DNA from: Rhodothermales bacterium
GTDB lineage: Bacteria; Bacteroidota; Rhodothermia; Rhodothermales; Bin80
Direction of reading: 5' to 3'
Assembly (NCBI GenBank): GCA_012271205.1
Contig: JAAXGT010000049.1
Coordinates: forward strand, 1-56,620
Length of the DNA stretch: 56,620 bases
This document shows, in pieces, positions 31,414 through 40,173 of the stretch (the first letter of the stretch is position 1; every line of letters begins with the position of its first letter). The notes under the pieces are model-generated. The model searched no databases. It saw nothing but the letters and a program-made list of their open reading frames with translations, and was not told the DNA's origin. The translations under genes and the position numbers were made by a program.

Positions 31414-32567
31414 TGAATCCCCTGCGCACTATATCATCGCTCCGCATGCGCGACCAGCCGCCCATGGACAAATACGTGCTGTGGGTGGCGCTGGTGTTGT
31501 CCGCTGTAGGCATATTGGCGGTCTATAGTGCTATTTCATTCCTGGCGGAGGTCAAAGCCGGGGGAGATACGGAGCGTTTTCTGGTGCGGCACACCGGGCG
31601 CGCAGGCTTGGCACTTGCGGCGCTTTTCGTAGTCAGCCGGCTTGACTACCATAAGTTGGCACGCTGGGCACGCGTATTGCTGATCGGCTCCTTGCTGCTG
31701 CTCGTTCTCGTGCGCACTTTCGGAGTGACATATGGAGGCGCAACACGTGCCTTCCACCTGGGAGCACTTAGCATCCAGCCATCGGACCTGGCAAAGATTG
31801 CCCTGGTCTACTACCTGGCGGTGCTGCTAGTGAACAAGCAAGCTTATATCACGAATTTTTCGCGTGCAGTGCTGCCCCTCTTCTTCTGGGTTTTTATTAC
31901 GGTACTATTGATCGGCATTGAAAACCTGTCGACGGCCTCCCTCGTGCTCTTTGCCGTGTTGGTCATGTGTTACGTGGGACGTGTTCGCGCCAAGCATCTG
32001 GGAGGGCTCATTTTGGCAAGTGCCGGATTGGCGCTGCTATTGCTGATTAGCTCCCCAAATCGCGCACAACGTGTAGAGAGTTATTTGGGGGTTAAGATTT
32101 TTCCGGGTACGGAAACCGAAGAGGTATTCAACCCGCAGGCGGAAGGCTATCAGGCACGGCAGGCCAAAATCGCATTTGCCATGGGCGGTCTCACAGGGCG
32201 CGGACCGGGCAAGAGTGTGCAGCGCGACTTCCTGCCGGCACCCTACAACGACTTCATCTTCGCCATTATCGCAGAGGAGTATGGAATGCTCGGCGCAATG
32301 GCGCTACTGGCACTGTTCGTCGTGCTGCTTTTGCGTGGATACCTGCGTATCGCCCGGCAGGCCCCGGATCCGCTGGGACTGTTTTTGGCCGTAGGGTATA
32401 CCACCATCATTGCTCTCTACGGCTTTGTCCATGCGGGTGTCGCGGTTGGGCTCTTGCCTGTAACCGGACTCCCGTTGCCGTTTGTTTCCTACGGGGGCAC
32501 GTCCATGCTCGCAGCCGGCATCATGCTAGGCGTACTGCTCAACATTTCCAAACAGATCGAACGATGA
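31413..32567 (+). CDS. ftsW: Septal glycan polymerase FtsW
   Basis: FtsW is the SEDS-family glycosyltransferase that polymerises lipid II at the septum together with FtsI. The 384-residue protein has about ten transmembrane helices, the ARAFHLGALSIQPSDLAK region after helix 3, and the closing signature PLPFVSYGGTSML. RodA is similar, but the position between murD and murG in a dcw cluster argues for FtsW. The start overlaps the murD stop by one base and the end overlaps murG by four. Confidence 0.94.
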   Translation: MNPLRTISSLRMRDQPPMDKYVLWVALVLSAVGILAVYSAISFLAEVKAGGDTERFLVRHTGRAGLALAALFVVSRLDYHKLARWARVLLIGSLLLLVLVRTFGVTYGGATRAFHLGALSIQPSDLAKIALVYYLAVLLVNKQAYITNFSRAVLPLFFWVFITVLLIGIENLSTASLVLFAVLVMCYVGRVRAKHLGGLILASAGLALLLLISSPNRAQRVESYLGVKIFPGTETEEVFNPQAEGYQARQAKIAFAMGGLTGRGPGKSVQRDFLPAPYNDFIFAIIAEEYGMLGAMALLALFVVLLLRGYLRIARQAPDPLGLFLAVGYTTIIALYGFVHAGVAVGLLPVTGLPLPFVSYGGTSMLAAGIMLGVLLNISKQIER

Positions 32568-33670
32568 CCCGACCGCCACGTATACTCTTGGCCGGTGGCG
32601 GCACAGGTGGACATGTCTATCCGGCTATCGCCATTGCACAGGCCATCCGCTCACTCGTGCCCGAAAGTGTGATTGCCTTTGCCGGAACGCGAGATCATTT
32701 GGAGTGGACGGCGGTACCCGCAGCAGGATTTGCAATTCACCCTATCACGATCAGCGGCTTCCACCGCAAGCAACTCTTCCGAAATGTGCGGTTTCCATTC
32801 AAGCTGGCCACCGGCCTCTGGCAGAGCTGGAGTTTGGTTCGCGATTTTGATGCAGACGTGGCGGTCGGTACCGGCGGCTACGTATCCGGACCGGTTCTTT
32901 GGGCCGCCAATATGCACGGACGCCCCACTGTGGCCCAAGAGCAAAATGCTTACGCTGGCGTCACAAATCGCTTGGTTGCACGCCGCTCGGCACAGGTCCA
33001 TATCGCATTCAGGGAAGCTCGCAAATGGTTCCCCGAGGGCAAATGCCGCTTGAGTGGCAACCCCGTCCGTCCAGAACTCAGGACTGTATCACGGCAACAG
33101 GCGCGAAGCGCCCTGAACTTGCCTCCTGATGCGCGCGTGCTGTTCGTGTTTGGGGGCTCGCTTGGCAGCCGAGCCATAAACGAGGCCATGCGGTGTGCCG
33201 CCCACAAAGTGCTGGAAGATGAACGAGTTCACATCATTTGGCAAACAGGCCGGCTCTACTACGAGCGAATGCGCGCCAAACAGCACGAACGGTTGCAAAT
33301 TCTCAAGTATGTGGACCGCATGGATCTGGCATACACCGCCAGCGACGTCGTGCTGGCCCGCGCGGGAGCCATTACATGCAGCGAATTATTGTTCATGGCC
33401 AAACCCGCCATCCTAGTGCCCTCGCCGAATGTCGCCGAGGATCACCAAACCAAGAATGCTGAAAGCATGACACGACTCGGGGCGGCAATGCATGTACCGG
33501 AAGAGGACCTGCTCCATGCACTTTCAACACTGGCTCCAGATTTGCTGAGAGATGCGGAGTGCCAAAAAGCGATGTCAGCGGCTGCACGCCAGGCGGCGCG
33601 GCCCAATGCCGCACGTGACATTGCTCGTGACATTCTTGATCTCGTTGGTTATGAGGTGACGGTATCATGA
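32564..33670 (+). CDS. murG: Lipid II-forming GlcNAc transferase MurG
   Basis: MurG adds GlcNAc from UDP-GlcNAc to lipid I, giving lipid II, on the cytoplasmic face of the membrane. The 368-residue GT-B protein has the N-terminal GGGTGGHVYPAIAIAQ loop, a GTGGYVSGPV segment, the FGGSLGSRAINEA loop, and the donor-site region around ARAGAITCSELL and PNVAEDHQTKNA. It overlaps ftsW and murC by four bases each (ATGA). Confidence 0.95.
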   Translation: MTRPPRILLAGGGTGGHVYPAIAIAQAIRSLVPESVIAFAGTRDHLEWTAVPAAGFAIHPITISGFHRKQLFRNVRFPFKLATGLWQSWSLVRDFDADVAVGTGGYVSGPVLWAANMHGRPTVAQEQNAYAGVTNRLVARRSAQVHIAFREARKWFPEGKCRLSGNPVRPELRTVSRQQARSALNLPPDARVLFVFGGSLGSRAINEAMRCAAHKVLEDERVHIIWQTGRLYYERMRAKQHERLQILKYVDRMDLAYTASDVVLARAGAITCSELLFMAKPAILVPSPNVAEDHQTKNAESMTRLGAAMHVPEEDLLHALSTLAPDLLRDAECQKAMSAAARQAARPNAARDIARDILDLVGYEVTVS

Positions 33671-35079
33671 ATGAAAAACGTCGACAACCGATTTTGGGCC
33701 GCATCCGGCATGTGCATATGATCGGCATTGGCGGCATCGGCATGAGCTCCATAGCAGCCGTGCTGCTTGAGCGAGGCTATCGGGTTAGTGGCTCAGACCT
33801 GGAGTCCAGCGACCTCACCAAAAGTCTCGCTGATCGTGGTGCCACAGTTTACAAAGGACATGCGACTCACCATCTGGAGGGCGCCGACGTGGTGGTATAC
33901 TCTTCGGCCGTCCGCGTAAATAAAAATGAGGAGACACGCGAAGCACTCAGGCGACGAATACCGCTGATTCCCCGTTCTGAAATGCTGGGCGAGCTCATGC
34001 GCATGAAATTTGGCGTGGGTGTAGCCGGCACCCATGGCAAGACCACCACCACCAGCATGGTCGGTCTGGTAGTCGCCGAGGGCGGCTTTGATCCTACAAT
34101 TATCGTGGGCGGCAAAGTGGCCGTGCTCAACACGAATGCCGTGAGCGGAGATGGGGACATCATAATTATTGAGGCAGACGAGTACAACCGGGCCTTCTTG
34201 CGACTGACCCCGGCCTTGGCAGTCATTACGACTATTGAGGCCGAACACATGGACATCTACCGTGACCTGAATGATGTGCGCAGAGCCTTTACTGAATTTG
34301 CTAATTCCGTGCCGTTCTTCGGAGCAGCCATCGTGTGCCTGGACGACACAGGTGTGCAAGCGGTTATCGGCCAAATTGAGCGCCGCCTTATAACCTACGG
34401 CACTGCGCGCCAAGCCATGGTACGCGCGGAGAGCATTACACAGCAGGGCACGGCGATGCACTTTGACGTTGTGCTTCGCGGCAAGAATATAGGTCGCGTA
34501 AGGCTTCAGGCGTTGGGGTTGCACAATGTGCGCAACGCCCTGGCCGCAGTGGCGGTGGGGCAGGAACTGGACATTGCCTTTGCAGACATCAAAGCGGGAC
34601 TCGAACGCTACGCCGGTGTGCAGCGCCGCTTCCAGCGACTGGGAGAAGTTCACGGCATGCTGGTCATTGATGACTACGCACACCATCCCACTGAAGTCAT
34701 AGCCACGCTGGATGCAGCCAGCGCAGGGTATCCCGAGCGCCGGCTCGTGGCTGTGTTCCAGCCACATCTGTATTCCAGGACGGACGACTTGAAGGATGAG
34801 TTTGCACGCGCCTTTTTCAACGCGGATGTGCTTCTTCTGACAGGTATTTATCCCGCCCGGGAAGCACCGATCGAAGGGGTTAGCGGTCGCATGATTGCCG
34901 ACTTGGCCAAGCAACGCGGTCACCAGAACGTCCACTACGTTGAGTCAACCGAAGACATCGTCCCGAGGCTGGCCGAAATGTGTCGTGCGGGAGATCTCAT
35001 TGTATTCATGGGCGCAGGTGATATCTGGCGTGTAGCTCGCGCATTCATGCACCAGTTGGAATGTAATGAAGCTGCATAA
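33667..35079 (+). CDS. murC: UDP-MurNAc:L-alanine ligase MurC
   Basis: MurC starts the stem peptide by adding L-alanine to UDP-MurNAc. The 470-residue protein has the N-terminal Rossmann motif MIGIGGIGMSSIA, the ATP loop GTHGKTTTTSM near residue 120, the EADEYNRAF segment (a substrate- and metal-binding site) and DDYAHHPTEV in the C-terminal domain. Length is normal. It overlaps murG by four bases and ftsQ by fourteen, the longest overlap of the cluster. Confidence 0.95.
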   Translation: MNEKRRQPILGRIRHVHMIGIGGIGMSSIAAVLLERGYRVSGSDLESSDLTKSLADRGATVYKGHATHHLEGADVVVYSSAVRVNKNEETREALRRRIPLIPRSEMLGELMRMKFGVGVAGTHGKTTTTSMVGLVVAEGGFDPTIIVGGKVAVLNTNAVSGDGDIIIIEADEYNRAFLRLTPALAVITTIEAEHMDIYRDLNDVRRAFTEFANSVPFFGAAIVCLDDTGVQAVIGQIERRLITYGTARQAMVRAESITQQGTAMHFDVVLRGKNIGRVRLQALGLHNVRNALAAVAVGQELDIAFADIKAGLERYAGVQRRFQRLGEVHGMLVIDDYAHHPTEVIATLDAASAGYPERRLVAVFQPHLYSRTDDLKDEFARAFFNADVLLLTGIYPAREAPIEGVSGRMIADLAKQRGHQNVHYVESTEDIVPRLAEMCRAGDLIVFMGAGDIWRVARAFMHQLECNEAA

Positions 35080-35803
35080 ATCCACAAAGAAAAGGGTGCT
35101 GCGCGTTCTGATTGCGCTGTGCGTACTCATTCCGGTCAGTGCGGGCGCAAGTATTGCGTGGAATCACTTGCGGAACCGGCCCTGCACACAGGTTCGGCTG
35201 CATGGTGTGCAATACACAGACCGGGCGGTACTGAAAGCGCTGATTTCGGATACGATGGATGCACAGATCGTAGCTGACCGCCTACGGCGTCATCCATGGG
35301 TGCGCTCGAGCAGGGCCGCCTGTTATGTGACCGGTACGCTGAATGTATGGATCGATGAGCGAGTGCCCCGCGCCCTGGTACTGACGCCCGGCGAAGCACC
35401 CGACTATTATGTCGATCGTGTGGGCTTTATGATGCCCCTGGATGCCCTGATTGCATTTGACGTGCCTGTAGTCCATGGCGTGAGCGAGCCGTATCGACCA
35501 CTCAAACCAGTGGAGGATCCTGGCATGCGAACCCTCCTGGCACTGTTGCCCAACTTGGACGCATCCACTGACTCGCTCATCTCGGAGCTCGTGTTTGACG
35601 GTTCGGAGCTGGTAGTTATCACGTGCCCAACACCGGCGGGCCCCGTGGCCCGGGTCCACTTGGGACGCAACGAATGGCACAAACGCCTGACGTGGTTGAA
35701 CGCCTTTTGGAAGCAGCAAATACTGGCGCATCCATATCGCCGCTACGAACGAATCGATCTCAGGTTTGAAGGCCAGATCATCACAGAAGAAAAACCGGCG
35801 TAG
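35066..35803 (+). CDS. ftsQ: Cell division protein FtsQ-like
   Basis: This 245-residue bitopic protein has a basic cytoplasmic tail, one transmembrane helix at about residues 11-30, and a periplasmic POTRA-like region starting at CTQVRLHGVQYTDRAVLKAL, followed by RHPWVRSS. This matches the FtsQ/DivIB layout. FtsQ links FtsL/FtsB to the divisome. The family diverges fast, so the call depends partly on its place between murC and ftsA. The first 14 bases lie within murC. Confidence 0.85.
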   Translation: MKLHKSTKKRVLRVLIALCVLIPVSAGASIAWNHLRNRPCTQVRLHGVQYTDRAVLKALISDTMDAQIVADRLRRHPWVRSSRAACYVTGTLNVWIDERVPRALVLTPGEAPDYYVDRVGFMMPLDALIAFDVPVVHGVSEPYRPLKPVEDPGMRTLLALLPNLDASTDSLISELVFDGSELVVITCPTPAGPVARVHLGRNEWHKRLTWLNAFWKQQILAHPYRRYERIDLRFEGQIITEEKPA

Positions 35804-35829
35804 CCGGATCTATCAAAACGCAAACCGCA

Positions 35830-37101
35830 ATGGAAGAACGCATAGTTGTCGGAATGGACATTGGCACCACCAAGGTGTGCGCTGTGGTTGCCGGAGCCGA
35901 TGAACTCGGCAAGATTAACGTACTGGGTGTCGGCCTTGCCGAGTCGCAAGGCCTGAACCGCGGCGTCGTAGTCAACATTGACAAGACTGTCGCCTCTGTA
36001 CGGAAGGCAATCGGTGAAGCCGAACGTGCGGCAGATGTGTCGGTGCAGAGCGTGATTGTAGGCATTGCCGGCGATCACGTTCAGAGCTTCCAGAGTCGCG
36101 GTGTAATCACCATCGCCAACAGGAATCATGAGATTTCAGCACGGGATGTGCAGCGACTCATTGAAGACACGACGCATGTGGCCATGCCCGCCGACCGGGA
36201 AATCTTGCACGTCATCCCGCAGGAATTCATCGTGGACGGACAGGACGGCGTACTGGACCCGGTCGGTATGAGTGGCGTGCGGCTGGAAGCAAATGTCCAC
36301 ATCATTACCGGACTGGTGTCTGCGGCCAAAAACATTTACCGTTGCATTGAGAAGGCCGGATACGTGGTGTCGGACATTGTTTTGGAGCCGCTGGCCTCTT
36401 CGTTCTCGGTGCTGCATGACGATGAAAAAGAGGTTGGCGTCGCGCTGATTGATATTGGTGGCGGCACAACCGACGTAGCCGTGTTTGAGGACCGCACCAT
36501 TCGGCATACCGCAGTCATTGCAGTAGCCGGTAGTAAAGTGACTGACGACATTCGCAAAGGACTTGGCCTGATGCGCAACCACGCCGAAGAGTTGAAATGC
36601 CAGTTTGGCTCCGCTCTTGCGGAACATGTCGAGCGAGAGGAGGAGATTCTGATTCCGGGCATCGGCGGACGGCCAGAAAAGGGTATCAGCCGGAGTGCCT
36701 TGGCACAGATTATTCAGCCCCGGATGGAGGAGATCCTGGAAATTGCCGCCATCGAAATCAAGCGCAGTGGTTATGCACGGCACTTGTCAGCGGGAGCTGT
36801 GCTGACCGGAGGCGGATCGCTTATTCCAGGCACACGAGAACTGGCCAGTGAGATTCTTGGCTTGGAGGCACGTGTGGGCAAGCCAATGGAACGGGGTAGT
36901 GGCCTCTGGGAGGAAGTTAGCGACCCCAAATACGCCACTGGCGTGGGGCTGGTGCTCTATGGGCTGCGGCCCGAACTACTGAGCTCTTCCACACACAATG
37001 GCTTCGACGAATCACGCCGCGTAGCCTGGGGACTGTTGCAAGGCAACGGAGAGAAGCGAAGCCTGGTGAAGCGCATGAAGGAGTGGTTCGACGAATTGTA
37101 A
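35830..37101 (+). CDS. ftsA: Cell division protein FtsA
   Basis: FtsA is the actin-like ATPase that tethers FtsZ filaments to the membrane. The 423-residue protein has VVGMDIGTTKVCAVV (phosphate 1), ALIDIGGGTTDVAVF (phosphate 2), VLTGGGSLIPG (adenosine) and the SHS2 insert characteristic of FtsA. The last residues (LVKRMKEWFDEL) form an amphipathic helix suited to membrane binding. It begins 26 bases after ftsQ. Confidence 0.95.
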   Translation: MEERIVVGMDIGTTKVCAVVAGADELGKINVLGVGLAESQGLNRGVVVNIDKTVASVRKAIGEAERAADVSVQSVIVGIAGDHVQSFQSRGVITIANRNHEISARDVQRLIEDTTHVAMPADREILHVIPQEFIVDGQDGVLDPVGMSGVRLEANVHIITGLVSAAKNIYRCIEKAGYVVSDIVLEPLASSFSVLHDDEKEVGVALIDIGGGTTDVAVFEDRTIRHTAVIAVAGSKVTDDIRKGLGLMRNHAEELKCQFGSALAEHVEREEEILIPGIGGRPEKGISRSALAQIIQPRMEEILEIAAIEIKRSGYARHLSAGAVLTGGGSLIPGTRELASEILGLEARVGKPMERGSGLWEEVSDPKYATGVGLVLYGLRPELLSSSTHNGFDESRRVAWGLLQGNGEKRSLVKRMKEWFDEL

Positions 37102-37149
37102 TTCATTGTCCCTGAACGAGGGGCAAGACCAACAAGCATTTAACGTCTT

Positions 37150-37155
37150 AGGAGG
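37150..37155 (+). promoter_or_regulatory. Consensus Shine-Dalgarno AGGAGG before ftsZ
   Basis: AGGAGG lies five bases before the ftsZ ATG (37161) and pairs fully with a standard anti-Shine-Dalgarno. I did not see a comparable motif before the other chromosomal genes, which is the usual state in Bacteroidota. ftsZ may therefore be translated in an unusual way or at a higher rate than its neighbours. Confidence 0.8.
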
Positions 37156-37160
37156 ACATT

Positions 37161-38396
37161 ATGGATAGCTCTAGATTCGAATTTGATGCTGATCCCAAAA
37201 GCGCTGCAAAAATCTGCGTCGTGGGCATTGGCGGAGGCGGGGGCAATGCCGTCGACAACATGATCCGCGAAGGACTGCGCGATGTGGAGTTTATCACAAT
37301 CAACACAGACGTCCAAGCATTGGAGAAAAGTCAGGCTACACACAAAATCCAAGTCGGGCGTCAGCTCACGAAGGGATTGGGGGCCGGTGCGCGACCAGCC
37401 GTAGGGGCAGAGGCCGTTACCGAAAACAAGGACGACGTAGAGGCCGTGCTGCACGGTTTCGACATGGCTTTCATTACCGCCGGAATGGGCGGCGGCACCG
37501 GCACGGGTGGCGCGCCGGTGGTAGCCGAAATCGCACAGAGTTTGGACGTCCTCACCGTCGCAATCGTAACCAAGCCGTTTGAGTGCGAGGGGCTGCCGCG
37601 CATGCGCATGGCCCTCGATGGGGTGGAGCGGGTACGCCACCATGTGGATACGCTCATTGTCATTCCCAACGAGCGATTGCTGGATATCGCGGATGACTCC
37701 ACCAGCATCATCGAGGCTTTCCGGCGCGCGGATGAAGTGCTTTACAATGCGACCCGCGGCATCAGTGATCTCATTACGGTGCACGGCCTTGTGAACCTGG
37801 ACTTCGCGGACGTGCGCACGACCATCGAAAATGGTGCTACTGCACTAATGGGCTCCGCCACAGCAAGCGGTGAACAGCGGGCCGAGAAGGCCGCAATCGA
37901 AGCGATTTCCAGTCCGCTCATGGACGAGCTGTCCATCAGAGGAGCACGCAATGTGCTGGTAAATTTGACCGCGGGCAAGAGTCTGGGCATTCGGGAGACC
38001 ACAGAGGCAATCAAAATCATTCAGCAAGAAGCCGGAGACAGTGTAGAAGTTATCTTTGGCACCGTCATTGATGACGCCATGGGTGATGAAGTGCGTGTTA
38101 CGGTCATTGCAACCGGATTTGCCCACCAGCCTAAATCGCAGCCGGCCCCGCGCACGATGGCCGACAACGATTCGTTTATGGGCTATAAGGGCGAGGACAG
38201 TCTCAAGGTACTGGATATTCCGGCGTATGAGCGTCGCGGCATTGCTGAGCCGAAATCTCGCCGGATGTCGGAGGAGACGGAAAAGCCCCAGACAAACGTC
38301 AAGTGGATCAATAAGGAGGAGCTACATGGCCGTCACCATCACCAACGGCCAGAAAGTGACGAGCATCCGGCATTCCTGCGAAAAATGATGGACTAA
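37161..38396 (+). CDS. ftsZ: Cell division GTPase FtsZ
   Basis: FtsZ is the tubulin-like GTPase that forms the division ring. The 411-residue protein has VGIGGGGGNAVDNMI, the tubulin signature GMGGGTGTGGAP near residue 114, and the T7-loop region NLDFADVRT. The C-terminal linker is short and contains a histidine-rich patch (GRHHHQRPESDEH) before the final PAFLRKMMD peptide, which resembles the FtsA-binding tail of Bacteroidota (IPAFLRR). ftsZ has a 59-base gap from ftsA and its own strong Shine-Dalgarno. An IS5 remnant lies directly downstream. Confidence 0.96.
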   Translation: MDSSRFEFDADPKSAAKICVVGIGGGGGNAVDNMIREGLRDVEFITINTDVQALEKSQATHKIQVGRQLTKGLGAGARPAVGAEAVTENKDDVEAVLHGFDMAFITAGMGGGTGTGGAPVVAEIAQSLDVLTVAIVTKPFECEGLPRMRMALDGVERVRHHVDTLIVIPNERLLDIADDSTSIIEAFRRADEVLYNATRGISDLITVHGLVNLDFADVRTTIENGATALMGSATASGEQRAEKAAIEAISSPLMDELSIRGARNVLVNLTAGKSLGIRETTEAIKIIQQEAGDSVEVIFGTVIDDAMGDEVRVTVIATGFAHQPKSQPAPRTMADNDSFMGYKGEDSLKVLDIPAYERRGIAEPKSRRMSEETEKPQTNVKWINKEELHGRHHHQRPESDEHPAFLRKMMD

Positions 38397-38423
38397 CCCA
38401 TCTTTAACAGGTTCCCTTGAATT

Positions 38424-38443
38424 CAGCCGATTCAGGCTGTTTT
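38424..38443 (+). terminator. Weak terminator candidate after ftsZ
   Basis: CAGCC (38424-38428) and GGCTG (38435-38439) form a short stem with a six-base loop, followed at once by TTTT. It lies 28 bases after the ftsZ stop and could end dcw transcription. The stem is only five pairs, so support is modest. Confidence 0.35.
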
Positions 38444-38449
38444 CGCAGC

Positions 38450-38956
38450 CATCTCCCTTCCGATCGTTGCTGTTTCCGGCCCGTACAGGCAGATTTCCGG
38501 CCTCCGTGTACCGGACGGAGGCTGTCGTGGTGCGCTTTCAGGCCCAAAGGCCACACAGGGCTCTCCTTCGCCTGTTTCATCTCAGGATCGTGCTGCCCGG
38601 CCTTGTTCTCCGTCGATGAAGACGTCTGAAGGAGGGGGCCTCCCCCATCGCACCCCGCTTCACCCTGATCCCACGATCCTCCAACAACGGCCGGCTCAGC
38701 GCAAACAGCCTCGCGGTGAGCTTCCCTTGTTCCAGCAAAGGACGAAACTGGCCCAGGGTCGTCTCATCCGGCACAGAATCGGTGTCCACAGGCGCACAGC
38801 CCGGTGGTCGTACAACGCATTCTCCAAGGCCGGATCCGAATGCCCGAAGCCCTGCTGCATGAAGGAGAGGCGCTGCAGGGTCTCTAACGGCGTGGGCAGA
38901 CGGCCATTTTCTCCCTTCGGATAGCGGGATTCGATAACCGCGACCATGTCCCCCAT
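38450..38956 (-). pseudogene. IS5-family transposase remnant
   Basis: On the minus strand, from an ATG at 38956, a frame reads VAVIESRYPKGENGRLP, LETLQRLSFMQQGFG and HSDPALENALYD, the usual N-terminus of IS5-family DDE transposases. After a frameshift it continues as VPDETTLGQFRPLLEQ and then RGIRVKRGA. After another shift comes DPEMKQAKESPVWPLGLKAH, matching the conserved [20 protein letters not shown] block. The rest of the catalytic core and the C-terminus are gone. At least two frameshifts make it dead. It sits directly behind ftsZ, facing it. Confidence 0.72.
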
Positions 38957-39840
38957 GAATCACCTGGTTCATGATGAAGAGCCGTTTCTGTTTGCGGGGA
39001 ATCTTTTTGCGTGCGAAACAGCTGGTGTCTTCCCATTAAACTGGGCACATCGCTTCAGAGGAAGGGGCAGAAGGGTTATGTTGAAAGATGCGAAATTATG
39101 CTGCATAAATCAGAGTCCTCCCAAGAATGAGGCCCGGAAATATCAAATACACGCGGCTCTCCGATACCCGCCACAGCGACCTCCAATGCACTGCATTGTC
39201 TAAAGAGCCGAAATCCACTCCGCGTCCAGCAGGGAGCACCACTTGGGGCTCTCTTCTCTATGGCACCAGAAGGATCCCGAATCCGAAGGAGAATCAAAAA
39301 CCGACTCCACACCCGAAGCTCGCACATTGCACGATCCCGCATCACACGTGTGCCCCAGGACGTCGGCTCCAAGACATAATGCTCCCGGGTACACCATTTC
39401 GCGCCAGCACATTCCCCAGTACGCTCCCCCAAGAAGCGCCTTCGCGCGGTGCCCCCATGTACCAGCCATCATGTCGCACCCGGCTACCAATCACACCTTA
39501 ATCAATCCAGATGATTCTCGCACCTTCCTACTACAAAAGATCAAACCTTCATCAAGACCATCTTGATCGTACGACCAATGTGTGACGACTGCCTAGGAGT
39601 CTGCGTCACAGGAACTGAATGGTCATTCGACATGGGAATTTTGAGTCCAATTACGCCGGGTTAGGTGCACTTGGTGAGGCTGAGTCCTTATTGCAGCTTA
39701 CAATTGGGCCGATTCCAAGCTTCAAGTGAAGAACAGAAGTGTCGACATTTTCTATTTTCTGCGGTGCAGCCTCCTCCCAAGCGAAACAAATATGGCTAAA
39801 AACCGGTTTCTCGAGGCTATGGATTAACAGCGATACGACG
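38957..39840 (+). other. About 880 bases without a recognisable gene
   Basis: Open frames of up to about 120 codons exist on both strands, but none resembles a known protein and their composition is not protein-like. A seven-base inverted repeat (ATCAAGA/TCTTGAT, 39551-39567) is the only clear structure. The last 100 bases probably hold the rpsT promoter and leader. The region is likely decayed mobile DNA following the IS5 remnant. Confidence 0.45.
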
Positions 39841-40101
39841 ATGCCTCAACATAAGTCTGCTGCCAAGCGCGCACGTCAGGCCGCACGCTCCAAACTGCGA
39901 AATCGGTATCATCGAAGCCGAATGCGCACGATGGTGAAGAAGGTCTTGCAATCTGAAGACAGCGCTCAGGCACGCGCATTATATCCTGAGGTCCAGGCCT
40001 ACTTGGACCGCTTGGCTACAAAAGGAATCATTCACCGCAACAAAGCCGCCAACTACAAGCGACAGCTCATGCGGCGTGTGCAGGCGCTTGCACCAAGCTG
40101 A
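39841..40101 (+). CDS. rpsT: 30S ribosomal protein S20
   Basis: S20 binds 16S rRNA early in small-subunit assembly. The 86-residue product starts MPQHKSAAKRARQAARSKLRN, contains the conserved basic first helix and SRMRTMVKKVL, and ends with the IHRNKAANYKRQLMRRV motif. The start at 39841 gives the normal family length; the frame is open upstream to 39739, but that extension is not S20-like. Confidence 0.95.
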   Translation: MPQHKSAAKRARQAARSKLRNRYHRSRMRTMVKKVLQSEDSAQARALYPEVQAYLDRLATKGIIHRNKAANYKRQLMRRVQALAPS

Positions 40102-40173
40102 GGCAAAGCGCGAAAAATGTGTACCTTCAAAGGTGGCCTGCGTTACATACTGTTCGCTCACATTTATCCCATC

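Noticed and set aside
33793-34935. 380-codon open frame on the minus strand
   Set aside because: Antisense shadow of murC; composition is not protein-like and it has no recognisable domain.
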